Origin: Pedobacter sp. SYSU D00535
Lineage (GTDB): Bacteria > Bacteroidota > Bacteroidia > Sphingobacteriales > Sphingobacteriaceae
DNA: 64,000 nucleotides
Reading direction: 5' to 3'
NCBI RefSeq assembly: GCF_017355855.1
Contig: NZ_JAFEWD010000010.1
Coordinates: 124,001 to 188,000 of the forward strand
This document shows, in pieces, positions 55,387 to 64,000 of the stretch. The translations under genes were made by a program, and so were the position numbers. Positions within the stretch are counted from its first letter, which is position 1; each line of letters begins with the position of its first letter. The notes under the pieces were generated by a model. It had not been told where the DNA came from and ran no database searches. It saw only the letters and a list, made by a program, of their open reading frames with translations.

Positions 55387-56064
55387 CTATATCATTAGGT
55401 TTTCCATCACCACCTGCCCGTCGAGCAAGCGGATTATTCTATGACTGTATCTTGCGTCGTGCTCAGAGTGGGTAACCATGATAATGGTAGTTCCTTGTTC
55501 ATTCAACTCGCTGAGGAGCTGCATTACCTGATTACCATTGTTTGAATCGAGGTTTCCGGTTGGCTCATCGGCAAGGATTATCTTTGGCTTGTTAACCACC
55601 GCGCGAGCTATGGCTACTCGTTGTTGCTGACCTCCGGAGAGCTGCTGTGGAAAGTGATTTCGGCGATGCATGATCTGCATTTGTTCAAGGATATTTTCTA
55701 CCCGCTGTTTGCGCTCTGAAGACTTTACATCGAGGTAGATTAGCGGTAGCTCAACATTTTCATAAACAGTAAGTTCATCGATCAAATTGAAGCTTTGAAA
55801 AACGAAGCCAATGTTACGCTTCCTTAGCTCCGCCCGCTTTCGCTCTTTAAACTGCCCGATCTCGATACCGTTAAAAATGAAGCTTCCGCCGTCGGGATCG
55901 TCCAGCAAACCAAGAATGTTTAAAAGGGTAGATTTGCCACATCCCGAAGGTCCCATTATGGCCACAAATTCCCCTTCTTTTACTTCCAAAGATAACTTGT
56001 TTAGGGCGACAGTTTCTATCTCCTCTGTTCTGTATACTTTTTCCAGGTTAGTTATTTTTATCAT
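55387..56064 (-). CDS. ABC transporter ATPase (MacB/LolD type)
   Basis: 225 residues with all motifs of an active ATPase: Walker [11 protein letters not shown]-loop FVFQSFNL, signature LSGGQQQR, Walker [13 protein letters not shown] and the H-loop VTHSE. The size and the NLDSNNG stretch fit the LolD/MacB group that drives FtsX-type permeases. It sits between adaptor and permease genes (gaps of about 110 and 160 bp) in one minus-strand operon. Confidence 0.93.
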   Translation of the reverse strand: MIKITNLEKVYRTEEIETVALNKLSLEVKEGEFVAIMGPSGCGKSTLLNILGLLDDPDGGSFIFNGIEIGQFKERKRAELRKRNIGFVFQSFNLIDELTVYENVELPLIYLDVKSSERKQRVENILEQMQIMHRRNHFPQQLSGGQQQRVAIARAVVNKPKIILADEPTGNLDSNNGNQVMQLLSELNEQGTTIIMVTHSEHDARYSHRIIRLLDGQVVMENLMI

Positions 56065-56173
56065 ATTTAGCAGTTCAGCTATCAGCTCACGCGTTTAGTA
56101 CATTAGGTTTTTAAGCAATCTATTCAACATCAGCTATGCGCAATCAGCAGTGAGCTTTAGCGTACATTAAAAT

Positions 56174-57424
56174 CTATTGCACTATCAGCTCTTCCATATC
56201 TCCATAATTCTCATAGCTGGAAGTTACAACTTTGTCGCCAAGCTTTAAACCCTCCAGCACTTCATAAAAATCGGGATTTTGCCGCCCAAGACGAATGTTC
56301 ACTTTATGCGCCATCGTACCTTCCTCATTGAGTTTAAAGATCCAGTTGCCACCGGTTTGCTGATAAAAGCCTCCTCTTGGGATTAATAGCGCAGCACTCT
56401 GATTACTCAGAGCCAGACGAACCTGTAAGCTTTGTCCTTTACGTATTCCTAAAGGCATAGCACCAACAAATTCGAGGTCGACCTGAAACCGCCCATTAAT
56501 AACCTGGGTGAAAATCTTCTTAATTCGTAATTTATAGACTGTTCCACTCAGGTCAACATCTCCTGTTAGTCCGCTGAAAATACGGGTTATATAATGTTCG
56601 TCAATATCCGCCCGAACTTTGTAGCCGCTGGCTACATCCAGTTGCCCAAGGCGTTCACCACGATTTTTAGACTGGCCAATTTGTGCATCCATAGAAGTCA
56701 GCTGACCTTCAACCGGTGCCCGAACAATTAGGTCACCCACCTTTCTGCGCATCAGTGATAAGGCGTTTCGCATCCGAATATAAGATTCCTGCATCTGGCT
56801 TATCTGCTGTTTTCTGGACGTTGAGTCTTTATAAAGGGTTTCACGGGTAAGATCTCTTCTTCTAAGCTGGTAGAAATAATTGTTTTCCGAAGATTTAAGG
56901 TCCTCCGATGCTATAGCATTTTCCTGATAGAGGGCTTTATTAAGTTTATAAACCCGGCCGGACTCGGCTAATGCATTCTCCACTTCCGCCATCTGGTTAA
57001 GCTGCCTGATAGTGTTTTGATCGGAATTGTTTCGCGTGTTCTGCATTTGTGTAAGCACATCAAATACTGCAGTTTCCTGATTTGCCAGATTCAGCTCGAG
57101 GTCAGTATTTGAAAGGGCCAATATAGGGTCGCCTTTTTTCAAAATGGCACCGTCTTCAACATAGATCTGTTCAACCCTTCCTCCTTCGGCAGCGTCGAGG
57201 TATATGGTGGTAAGCGGCATTACCAGACCGTTAACCGGGATGAACTCCTGAAAAGAATCCTTCGTTACCATGCTCACCGTAATTCTGTCGGCGGAAACGT
57301 TCAATTTTGACTTTCCGCGAGCCAGGAAGTAGCTTGCTCCATATAAGAGAAGAGCAAGACAAATTCCGCCGATGCTTAAAAGTCTTTTTTTATTCCAGGT
57401 TTTCTTCTCAATTCGTCTATCCAC
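56174..57424 (-). CDS. HlyD/MacA-type periplasmic adaptor
   Basis: Start at GTG 57424 (VDRRIEKKTW) matches the usual M-D-R-x-I-E-K-K opening of this family; the frame continues open to a TTG at 57454. About 416 residues: one N-terminal membrane segment (GGICLALLLYGASYFLA), a lipoyl-like domain (VYVEDGAILKKGDPILAL type), a long coiled-coil hairpin (about 100-220), VRAPVEGQLTSMDAQIGQ returning to the lipoyl half, then beta-barrel parts. It links the ABC permease to an outer channel. First gene of the export operon, divergent from the NtrC-type regulator. Confidence 0.88.
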   Translation of the reverse strand: MDRRIEKKTWNKKRLLSIGGICLALLLYGASYFLARGKSKLNVSADRITVSMVTKDSFQEFIPVNGLVMPLTTIYLDAAEGGRVEQIYVEDGAILKKGDPILALSNTDLELNLANQETAVFDVLTQMQNTRNNSDQNTIRQLNQMAEVENALAESGRVYKLNKALYQENAIASEDLKSSENNYFYQLRRRDLTRETLYKDSTSRKQQISQMQESYIRMRNALSLMRRKVGDLIVRAPVEGQLTSMDAQIGQSKNRGERLGQLDVASGYKVRADIDEHYITRIFSGLTGDVDLSGTVYKLRIKKIFTQVINGRFQVDLEFVGAMPLGIRKGQSLQVRLALSNQSAALLIPRGGFYQQTGGNWIFKLNEEGTMAHKVNIRLGRQNPDFYEVLEGLKLGDKVVTSSYENYGDMEELIVQ

Positions 57425-57458
57425 TTTGATGTGCTGTGGTGTAAATAGGTACAATTAT

Positions 57459-57464
57459 GTGCCA
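57459..57464 (-). promoter_or_regulatory. Possible sigma-54 promoter of the export operon
   Basis: On the minus strand TGGCAC is followed by TTGT, 35-40 bp before the GTG start of the adaptor gene. That resembles TGGCAC-N5-TTGC, but spacing is one base short and the -12 GC is imperfect. The sigma-54 activator encoded divergently makes it plausible. Confidence 0.35.
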
Positions 57465-57536
57465 TTGGTGTAAAACGCTGATTATCAGTAATGTATGCTA
57501 AGGTTTTTGACTCCCTCACGTTCGCAAGCGTTACAA

Positions 57537-57554
57537 ATAGTGTCCGATAACGAT
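57537..57554 (+). promoter_or_regulatory. Candidate activator site GTGTCCG-N5-GATACA
   Basis: Shared with 52496-52513 (13 of 18 positions). Lies 113-130 bp upstream of the adaptor start, a distance suited to an NtrC-type activator. Only two good copies were seen, so tentative. Confidence 0.35.
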
Positions 57555-57649
57555 ACATCTGTTACTGTGGCAACGGACTAAAGGGTTAAGTATCATAAAT
57601 TTATGCTTCTGGTATAGTTGTTATTAAGAAAAGGTTATAGTTTTAAAGC

Positions 57650-59002
57650 ATGAATCTCAAGAATGCAACAATTTTAGTTGTAGACGATGACCCCGACATT
57701 TTAACTGCCATGCGTCTCTTACTCAAGCCGCAGGTGAAGGAGATTGCGGCGGAGAAGAATCCGGAAAATATCCGGCAGCATCTTTCGAAACAGGAATTCG
57801 ATATCATACTGCTTGATATGAATTTTACGAGCTCGGTAAACAGCGGAAACGAAGGTCTCTTTTGGCTCAGAAAAATAAAGGAGCTGAAATCCTCTGCTTC
57901 GGTAATCATGATAACCGCGTACGGGGATATCGACCTGGCGGTGCGGGCACTTAAAGAAGGAGCATCGGACTTCATGGTAAAGCCCTGGCATAACGAAGTG
58001 TTAGTGGACACAATTAAGGAAGCGTTGAGCAAACGGGAACCTGGTAAACCCGAGAGCAGGAAGCTGACAAGTTCGGTAATTGGTACAGAACTTCTGGGAT
58101 CATCAGAACTGATGGAAGAAATTTTCCATAAAGTTGAGAAGATCGCTCCAACAGATGCTAATGTGCTGATACTTGGCGAGAATGGCACCGGGAAGGACCT
58201 CATAGCCCGAGCAATCCACCAGCGGTCCAGGCGAGCACAGAAGCCCTATATGAAAGTGGATGTAGGCGCCATTTCTGAGACGTTATTTGAAAGTGAACTT
58301 TTCGGACACAAAAAGGGAGCATTCACTGATGCGAGAGAAGATCGGGTGGGCCGTTTTGAAGCCGCAAACGGAGGAACATTATTCCTGGACGAAATCGCTA
58401 ACATAAGCCTGCAGCAACAGGCCAAACTGTTAACGGCCCTTCAAAATCGGCAGGTGACCAAGCTGGGGGCTAATCAGCCTCTTGATATTGATATCCGGCT
58501 AGTCTGTGCCACTAATGTGCCGATTTCTTCGCTGGCTAACGAAACACAGTTCCGGAAAGATTTGATATACCGCATAAATACGGTTGAGATAATTGTTCCT
58601 CCTCTGCGGAGCCGTGGAAATGACATTCTAATGCTTGCAGAACATTTTCTTAAGGTTTATGCGGAAAAGTATATGAAAAACGCTTTCGAATTTAGCAGGC
58701 AGGCAATAGAAAAGTTATTAAGTTACCCATTCCCTGGAAACGTTCGTGAGCTGCAGTATACCATCGAGCGGGCAGTTATTATGGCAGACGATTCTGTATT
58801 ACAGGCTAAAGATCTGCTGTTTTCTACCATCGAGCAGTCCACATTCCCGATAGTTCGGGAAGAGACTAATTTGAGTGATCTTGAAAAGGGAACTATTTTA
58901 AGGGTGATTGACAAGAACAATGGAAACATTACACGTGCGGCAAAAGAACTGGGGCTTACCCGTACTGCATTATACAGGCGTCTGAGTAAATACGATATCT
59001 GA
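57650..59002 (+). CDS. NtrC-family sigma-54-dependent response regulator
   Basis: 450 residues. Receiver domain (1-125) with acidic pocket VDDDPD and phospho-acceptor D56 in ILLDMNF. The AAA+ central domain (about 145-370) has Walker A GENGTGKD, the sigma-54 contact loop GAFTDA, Walker B LFLDEI and an R-finger region. The C-terminal Fis-type helix-turn-helix holds [21 protein letters not shown]. It activates sigma-54 promoters. The kinase gene overlaps its stop codon by one base, and the export operon is divergent, so that is the likely target. Confidence 0.95.
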   Translation: MNLKNATILVVDDDPDILTAMRLLLKPQVKEIAAEKNPENIRQHLSKQEFDIILLDMNFTSSVNSGNEGLFWLRKIKELKSSASVIMITAYGDIDLAVRALKEGASDFMVKPWHNEVLVDTIKEALSKREPGKPESRKLTSSVIGTELLGSSELMEEIFHKVEKIAPTDANVLILGENGTGKDLIARAIHQRSRRAQKPYMKVDVGAISETLFESELFGHKKGAFTDAREDRVGRFEAANGGTLFLDEIANISLQQQAKLLTALQNRQVTKLGANQPLDIDIRLVCATNVPISSLANETQFRKDLIYRINTVEIIVPPLRSRGNDILMLAEHFLKVYAEKYMKNAFEFSRQAIEKLLSYPFPGNVRELQYTIERAVIMADDSVLQAKDLLFSTIEQSTFPIVREETNLSDLEKGTILRVIDKNNGNITRAAKELGLTRTALYRRLSKYDI

Positions 59003-60339
59003 TGCTAGCACCTCAGGAAAGGAAAATTGTGCTGAAGCTGGCAGCGCTATCAGCAACTTTTATTCTGGCAGCCTGGTTCTTCATCTGGGAACATCCTGTT
59101 TTATCGGCGGCCATGGTAGTGTTGATTTTGTATCAACTGTGGGACATTTTCCGGTTCCAGAAGCGGATTTTCAGAGAAATAGAGCAATTTAGGGAGGCTG
59201 TAAGATTTCGGGATATATCAAGGCATTTTGATGTAAAGAATGCTCCGGCAGAATTGGCTCCTTTACGAGAATCTTTCAATTTAATCAGTGAATTTTTTAA
59301 GGAAGCGACCCGGGAGAAGGAGACCCAATATCAATACCTGCAGCATATCCTCAGCATTATCAGCACAGGCCTTTTGTCCTTTAACCGACAAACGGGCGAG
59401 GTGATTTGGATGAATGAGGCGTTAAGAGATATGTTGAACCTTCCGCATATGAAAAATATCGCGGCGCTCCAAAAAAGGAATGTTTTGATCTTCGACGCTG
59501 TTGAAAACCTGGAGATAGGGGAGAGTAAACTGTTAAATCTACCTGCAAGAAGTCAAAGCAAGATTCTGATATCGGCTACCGCTTTCCAGGTGGGGCATGA
59601 ACAATATAAATTGCTTAGCTTTCAAAATATTAGCGAAGCTATAGAAGAAACGGAGGCAGATGCATGGTCCCGTCTGTTGAGGGTTATGACGCACGAAATC
59701 ATGAATTCCATAGCACCTATTTCCTCGCTGGCAAATACGCTCAGTACTCTGGTTGATGAGTCAGTTCAAAATAGAGAACATCAGCCTTCATATGTTGAAG
59801 ACCTAAGAACAGGAATTAATACGATCGGAAAACGTAGCCAGGCACTTTTCAAATTCGCAGATACTTACAGAAACCTAAGCAAGATCAGTACACTTAACCT
59901 CGAGCGGGTTTACGTGCGTGATCTGTTCGAGAGCCAAAGCAATTTAATGTCTCCCACGCTGGCAGAGAAGGGAATAGAATTAGAAATTATTCTGAAAGAT
60001 CCTTCTATTTCACTAGATGTCGACCGGAACCTTCTTGAGCAGGTACTCATAAACCTTCTTGTAAATGCCATTGAAGCAGTCAAGGGCACAGAGTTGCCCA
60101 AAATTATGTTAACTGCGGAACGAGACGGCCAGAGACGATGTGTTGTTCACGTTATTGACAATGGTTGCGGCATCCCATCAGAACTGCTTGATCAAATTTT
60201 TGTGCCGTTTTTTAGCACTAAGAAGAATGGTTCTGGTGTAGGGCTTAATCTATGCAGGCAAATCATGGCCCTGCATAAAGGCAGTGTAAATGTGAAGACA
60301 ATTGAAGGAGCAGGGACGGATTTTACACTAAGCTTTTGA
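59002..60339 (+). CDS. Membrane sensor histidine kinase, NtrB-like
   Basis: 445 residues. Two membrane spans at about 12-50 with almost no periplasmic loop, a HAMP/PAS-like region (FNRQTGEVIWMNEALRDM), phospho-acceptor H231 in MTHEIMNSIAPISSLAN, then an ATPase domain with NLLVNAIEAV, DNGCGIP and GSGVGLNL. The H-E-I-M-N form is common to kinases that pair with NtrC-type regulators. ATG overlaps the regulator's TGA (TGATG), so the pair is translationally coupled. With so little outside the membrane it likely senses a signal in the membrane. Confidence 0.92.
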   Translation: MLAPQERKIVLKLAALSATFILAAWFFIWEHPVLSAAMVVLILYQLWDIFRFQKRIFREIEQFREAVRFRDISRHFDVKNAPAELAPLRESFNLISEFFKEATREKETQYQYLQHILSIISTGLLSFNRQTGEVIWMNEALRDMLNLPHMKNIAALQKRNVLIFDAVENLEIGESKLLNLPARSQSKILISATAFQVGHEQYKLLSFQNISEAIEETEADAWSRLLRVMTHEIMNSIAPISSLANTLSTLVDESVQNREHQPSYVEDLRTGINTIGKRSQALFKFADTYRNLSKISTLNLERVYVRDLFESQSNLMSPTLAEKGIELEIILKDPSISLDVDRNLLEQVLINLLVNAIEAVKGTELPKIMLTAERDGQRRCVVHVIDNGCGIPSELLDQIFVPFFSTKKNGSGVGLNLCRQIMALHKGSVNVKTIEGAGTDFTLSF

Positions 60340-60713
60340 GTGCTCGAATTCTTTCGTCCATTAATATCCCTATTTTCCTTACTCTTTATCATGTATCCTT
60401 ATTAAAACCTGGCGAGGAGCTCGTTCCAGCTCTTTTTCAACTTCAATTAAGTATACTCGTATTTCCGCTGCTGGTATTTTGATTTTTTGCAACATCCGTT
60501 ACCCTTACAGGCATTTATTTCTCTTGGAGAAGCCCCTAAATCCCTGGTCGCGTAATAAAAAATCCCGCCGATCTGTGCCGTCTTTGTAGCCTTTTGAAAG
60601 TAGTTTAAAGTTTTCGAGTAGTTGAACCGGAACTGCTGTAAATCGTCGTTGTAATTATTTCAGTATATAGGTTAATCTCCTATCTTTGTGCCCAGAAAAA
60701 GGGGATTTAAAAA
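60340..60713. other. Intergenic gap with promoter
   Basis: About 370 bp with no protein frame worth calling. TATCTTTG at 60681-60688 fits the -7 box of Bacteroidota promoters, 26 bp before the GTG of the response regulator; a matching -33 box is weak. AAGGGGA at 60697-60704 could be its ribosome site. Confidence 0.45.
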
Positions 60714-61070
60714 GTGAAGAGGGTATTTGTGTTTGAGAAAAATCAGGACATTCTTGAGCTGGTGACTCATGTTCTGGAAGAAGAGGGGTATAAAGTAAAG
60801 GGCTTTATTTCAGAAAAGGAATTTATCACCAAAACCATTAACGAGAAACCAGATCTGGTTTTGCTCGATGTTATTCACATCACACCAGAAGGGACGGAAC
60901 TTTGCAGAAAACTCAAAGCAGTTGAGATGATAAAGCACATTCCCGTAATTGCCTTGTCCACGCATTTCAGAGCGAGCGAAATAAAAAACATCTGTGCGGA
61001 TGATGTTGTTTCTAAGCCGTTCGATATTGATGCATTGCTGGACGTTATTGAGAGTCATTTAGCAGCCTAA
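60714..61070 (+). CDS. Single-domain response regulator
   Basis: 118 residues beginning at GTG (ribosome site AAGGGGA upstream). CheY-like receiver fold with phospho-acceptor Asp in VLLDVIH, conserved Thr/Ser in IALSTH and lysine in VVSKPFD. The first acidic pair is replaced by E-K-N-Q (FEKNQDIL), so metal binding may be weaker than usual. No output domain. No kinase is adjacent downstream; the NtrB-like kinase lies 370 bp upstream on the same strand. Confidence 0.87.
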   Translation: MKRVFVFEKNQDILELVTHVLEEEGYKVKGFISEKEFITKTINEKPDLVLLDVIHITPEGTELCRKLKAVEMIKHIPVIALSTHFRASEIKNICADDVVSKPFDIDALLDVIESHLAA

Positions 61071-61435
61071 GCTTATCAGCACACGCTCGGCGGACAAGCA
61101 ATCATTGCACTTTATTCCGGATACTTGCTTGTTACCTGCATGCGCTTGCAATCATCTAAAAATGTCCCTCATACACGGAAAGAAGTATTTCCAGCTTCTT
61201 TTTAATCTCATGCGGTAAATTTGGCTTTTCCAGAAACCTGAGTTGGAGCCGGGCACTAATCATTAGTTGGGAAGTCACCAGTTTACTCTCAAGACAACAG
61301 GGCCTCTTCGATAGTTTAGCTTATTGTCAGTAAGGGTAGAAATACCGGTAGGAAGTATAACTACGGGAGCGAAATTCGGTTTTATTTTGTGAAACAAAGC
61401 CCCGGCTGAAAGGTTCAACTTGGAAGTCTTCTACC
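61071..61435. other. Intergenic gap, nothing recognised
   Basis: 365 bp before the cyanophycinase gene. No clear hairpin, promoter box or coding frame was found. Confidence 0.4.
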
Positions 61436-62299
61436 ATGCAAGAACAACCAGTGAACGAGTGCCCTGCGCCTAATGGAATATTAGTCATCGTGGGAGGGAA
61501 AGAGAACAAAGGTGAGAAACCAACGAAGGAGATTCAAAAGAAAAATTCAGAGCCACTGGAAATTTTGAATTCTTTTTTGGAAGTCATCGGCAAAGAAAAT
61601 CCTGCAATTGGGGTGGTAACTACAGCGAGTAGCCAGCCAGCAGAAATGTTTGAGGATTATCAAAAAGCTTTTGCGCTGGCCAATGTCGAGAATGTTCGAC
61701 ATATCCATCATGAGAACAGGGACGAGGTTTTGAACGATGACAACTCCTGGATTAGGGAACTTGACGCCGTGTTTTTTAGTGGTGGCAATCAGTTGAAGCT
61801 TACCTCGTTTTATGGCGGTACTAACGCCTTACTAAACTTAAAGCAGCGCTATATCAATGATGGATTGGTTATTGGTGGTACCAGTGCGGGAGCTATGGCC
61901 ATGTCTACCCCGATGATCTATGCAGGTAATCAACAGGTACAGCAGATTACGGGAGAAATAAAGGTGACCACCGGACTTGAATTTCTGAAGGATGTTTGTG
62001 TGGATACGCACTTTGTTGATCGGGGGCGGGTAGTCCGCATGGCCCAGGTGATTGCTACCAATCCAACCTGTATTGGTATAGGAATAGAAGAGGATACGGC
62101 AATTATCGTACGAAACGGAATAGAAGCCGAAGTTGCAGGAAGTGGAATAGTGATTATGATTGAAGGCCATAACATCAGAGAAAGTAATGTTCTTGATTTT
62201 GGTTTGAAGGGCGCCATCTCCATTAGAAACCTTTCCACACATCTGTTATCCAAAGGCGATAAGTTCATTATCCCGCAAAATAATCCCCCTCATATTTAA
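61436..62299 (+). CDS. cphB: Cyanophycinase
   Basis: Serine-type exopeptidase that cuts cyanophycin (multi-L-arginyl-poly-L-aspartate) into beta-Asp-Arg dipeptides. 287 residues: GILVIVGGKENKG near the N-terminus, GVVTTASSQP, FFSGGNQLKL and the nucleophile S150 in GGTSAGAMAM, then DTHFVDRGRVVRM and GIGIEEDTAI, all family hallmarks of peptidase S51. No signal peptide, so an intracellular enzyme. It precedes a GNAT gene and the cyanophycin synthetase gene, which together form a nitrogen-storage cluster. Confidence 0.94.
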   Translation: MQEQPVNECPAPNGILVIVGGKENKGEKPTKEIQKKNSEPLEILNSFLEVIGKENPAIGVVTTASSQPAEMFEDYQKAFALANVENVRHIHHENRDEVLNDDNSWIRELDAVFFSGGNQLKLTSFYGGTNALLNLKQRYINDGLVIGGTSAGAMAMSTPMIYAGNQQVQQITGEIKVTTGLEFLKDVCVDTHFVDRGRVVRMAQVIATNPTCIGIGIEEDTAIIVRNGIEAEVAGSGIVIMIEGHNIRESNVLDFGLKGAISIRNLSTHLLSKGDKFIIPQNNPPHI

Positions 62300-62333
62300 A
62301 TGCAAGGCGCAAGCAGCCAACAAGCTTCTACCT

Positions 62334-62867
62334 ATGATTAAGTTAGAATATTTTACACCTGATGATTTCCAGTCGCTAATTAATTGGATCGATAACGAAG
62401 ACTTACTGATAAACTGGGCCGGATCTCAATTTCGCTTCCCGCTCACCACAGAAAAGCTGGACTGGTATTTAAAGGATGCCAATAATTTCGAAGAATCCGG
62501 TACCCTGATCTACAAGGCGGTAGATTCAGAGACTAATGAGGTAATCGGCCATATTTCCCTCACGGCTATCAACCGGTCAAATCGATCCGCGCGCATTACC
62601 AGAGTGCTGGTGGGCAATGGAGCGCAACGAGGTAAAGGAATAGGCGAGCAGATCATGAAAGCGATGATGCGAATCGGATTTGAAGATATCAAGCTGCATC
62701 GCATGAGTCTGGGAGTATACACCTTTAATGAAGGCGGGATAAGATGCTATAAGAAGTGCGGCTTCAATACCGACGGTATTCTGCGGGATATTAAGAGACA
62801 TGGTGATAGCTACTGGAGTATGGTGGAAATGAGCATTCTGGAAGATGAGTGGAGAGCGATGAATTAA
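62334..62867 (+). CDS. GNAT-family N-acetyltransferase
   Basis: 177 residues of RimJ/RimL-like GNAT fold: FTPDDFQSLINWI at the start, VIGHISLTAINRSNRSARITRVLV as the central beta strands, the acetyl-CoA loop GNGAQRGKGIGEQIM and RMSLGVYTFNEGGIRCYKKCGF near the end. It lies 34 bp after cyanophycinase and before cyanophycin synthetase. Acetylation of an amino acid, peptide or protein is the general expectation; the substrate is unknown, though a link to cyanophycin dipeptides is worth noting. Confidence 0.87.
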   Translation: MIKLEYFTPDDFQSLINWIDNEDLLINWAGSQFRFPLTTEKLDWYLKDANNFEESGTLIYKAVDSETNEVIGHISLTAINRSNRSARITRVLVGNGAQRGKGIGEQIMKAMMRIGFEDIKLHRMSLGVYTFNEGGIRCYKKCGFNTDGILRDIKRHGDSYWSMVEMSILEDEWRAMN

Positions 62868-63251
62868 ACTTTTGATGCCTACCGATTCCTTAACTATCCA
62901 ACTGGTATACCTTTTTGGGAGAAGCGGTACGTATATAAAGAGCATTTAAGCCGATGATAAACACGTAGATAACGCCTCAATTCACCGTAGTTATCGCGCA
63001 AACCTATGGCAAGCAGATCGGTTCTTTATCTGAAGTGCCTGAGGTACTATACAAGCCCCCACTGTTACACGATGCCGCGGTGGGGATACATCCAAATTAA
63101 GGATACATTTAAGGATCTATAGTACTTAAACAGGCATCACAAACGGAGTTTACAGCTGACCAAGTTAAAGCAGACAGTATCACCATTAGTTAAAGGCAGT
63201 ATTGTTGCCACATTATCAACAAGGCCGCAAAAAGGTATAATCAGGTATTTA
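62868..63251. other. Intergenic gap before cyanophycin synthetase
   Basis: 384 bp. No coding frame or firm promoter recognised. Confidence 0.4.
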
Positions 63252-64000
63252 ATGGAAATTTTACAGACAAGAGTAATGCGCGGTCCAAACTACTGGTCGG
63301 CAAAAGATCATCAATTGATAGTTCTTAAGGTAAGGATTGATGAAGCAGATTCCAGGCTTGGAGACAGCCTTGAGCTGTTGAAAGATAAGTTAAGTGAACA
63401 GCAGTTGACGCTGGAGGTGGACGATCAGAGCACGACAGCGGCTGAGCTTATCGGGCGGGTGGCCGTTGCTTTGCAAGCCCGGGCAGGTATGAATTGCAGG
63501 TTTGTAGAAGCAACTCCTGCTGAAGAATCGGGCACCTTTTATGTGTTATTTACCTATACCATTGAGTCTATGGGTCGGTATGCGGCAGAAGTGGCCGTAA
63601 ACACACTAAACACAGTTTTAACAGGAACGCTGGAGGATCTGGAAAGTGATGTTCGGGAGCTGGCAAGACTGAGCCGCCGGGAAGCCCTTGGACCAAGTAC
63701 ACGGGCCTTGGTAGAAGAAGCTTTGCGACATAATATCCCGGTTAAACAGTTGGATAAAAGTGCTTTGATTATGTTGGGATACGGGCGCAATCAACGCATC
63801 ATCACCGCTGCCGTCGCCAGCACTACCAGTGCAATAGCCGTGGAAGTGGTGAGGGATAAGGAAATCACCAAGCAGCTGCTGGCGGAGGGCCGAATTCCAA
63901 CACCCCGGGGTAGCTTGGTGGCAAGTGTAGCCGAACTGGAGGATGCGGTTTCCGAATTGGAGTTTCCAGTCGTAGTTAAGCCACTCAATGGTAATCACGG
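63252..64000 (+). CDS. cphA: Cyanophycin synthetase, 5' part
   Basis: Makes cyanophycin from Asp and Arg with ATP. The open frame from ATG 63252 runs off the window, showing about 249 residues. It opens MEILQTRVMRGPNYWS, the standard N-terminus of CphA. Next come a domain with VALQARAGMNCRFV, TFYVLFTYTIESMGRYAAEVAV and GPSTRALVEEALRHNIPV. IMLGYGRNQRIITAAVASTTSAIAVEVVRDKEI is the entry to the ATP-grasp domain, and FPVVVKPLNGN at the edge is the ATP-binding lysine strand. Full enzymes are about 870 residues, so most lies outside. Confidence 0.94.
   Translation, partial: MEILQTRVMRGPNYWSAKDHQLIVLKVRIDEADSRLGDSLELLKDKLSEQQLTLEVDDQSTTAAELIGRVAVALQARAGMNCRFVEATPAEESGTFYVLFTYTIESMGRYAAEVAVNTLNTVLTGTLEDLESDVRELARLSRREALGPSTRALVEEALRHNIPVKQLDKSALIMLGYGRNQRIITAAVASTTSAIAVEVVRDKEITKQLLAEGRIPTPRGSLVASVAELEDAVSELEFPVVVKPLNGNH

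Noticed and set aside
1-64000. CRISPR array, IS element with terminal repeats, rRNA genes or an integrase gene
   Set aside because: None found: no regularly spaced direct repeats, no transposase or tyrosine recombinase motifs, no rRNA sequence.

Overview
The window looks like chromosomal DNA of a soil or freshwater Bacteroidota bacterium, most likely a Sphingobacteriaceae relative such as Pedobacter or Mucilaginibacter. The basis is the SusC/SusD pair, the hybrid two-component regulator, the FecR/TonB proteins, the FtsX-type permeases, the histone H1-like protein, weak Shine-Dalgarno sites and TAnnTTTG-type promoters. No 16S or other marker is present, so the genus is inference.

Layout. 1-2451 (minus): DNA ligase D, cut by the window edge, and a DUF3606 protein. 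2882-30177 (plus): one large polysaccharide utilisation locus for beta-mannan/galactomannan. It holds three GH26 mannanases (one with CBM35), GH97 and GH27 alpha-galactosidases, a hybrid two-component regulator, SusC, SusD, a surface glycan-binding lipoprotein, an SSS symporter, a cellobiose/mannobiose 2-epimerase, a GH130 mannosylglucose phosphorylase, a mannose-6-phosphate-isomerase-like cupin, phosphofructokinase and class II aldolase. The chain reads as: cut mannan at the surface, import through SusCD, strip galactose in the periplasm, take up mannobiose, epimerise it to Man-Glc, phosphorolyse, and feed glycolysis. A truncated mannonate-dehydratase-like gene sits inside the locus.

30308-32270 holds a histone H1-like gene, a PAS histidine kinase and a small conserved protein. 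32364-46250 is an accessory, defence-type island: a RadC-like JAMM protein, a P-loop ATPase-Mrr fusion followed by a second Mrr-type gene, a frameshifted nuclease gene, a RES-like protein, an orphan PD-(D/E)XK protein, and a three-gene ABC-three-component system (ABC-3C) with a frameshift in its DUF3732 ATPase. It ends in debris: a tRNA 3' fragment, a serC fragment and a frameshifted PEBP gene. Several strong hairpins lie between these genes. Single-base indels, several of them in homopolymers, recur here and not in the PUL.

46356-57424 (minus) holds a FecR N-terminal-only gene, an outer-membrane beta-barrel protein, a relic of an ABC permease, a beta-helix protein fused to a rhamnose-mutarotase-like domain, and an HlyD/ABC/FtsX export system. 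The export system is divergent from an NtrC-type regulator and its kinase (57650-60339). The window closes with a single-domain response regulator and the cyanophycin genes: cyanophycinase, a GNAT acetyltransferase and the start of cyanophycin synthetase.
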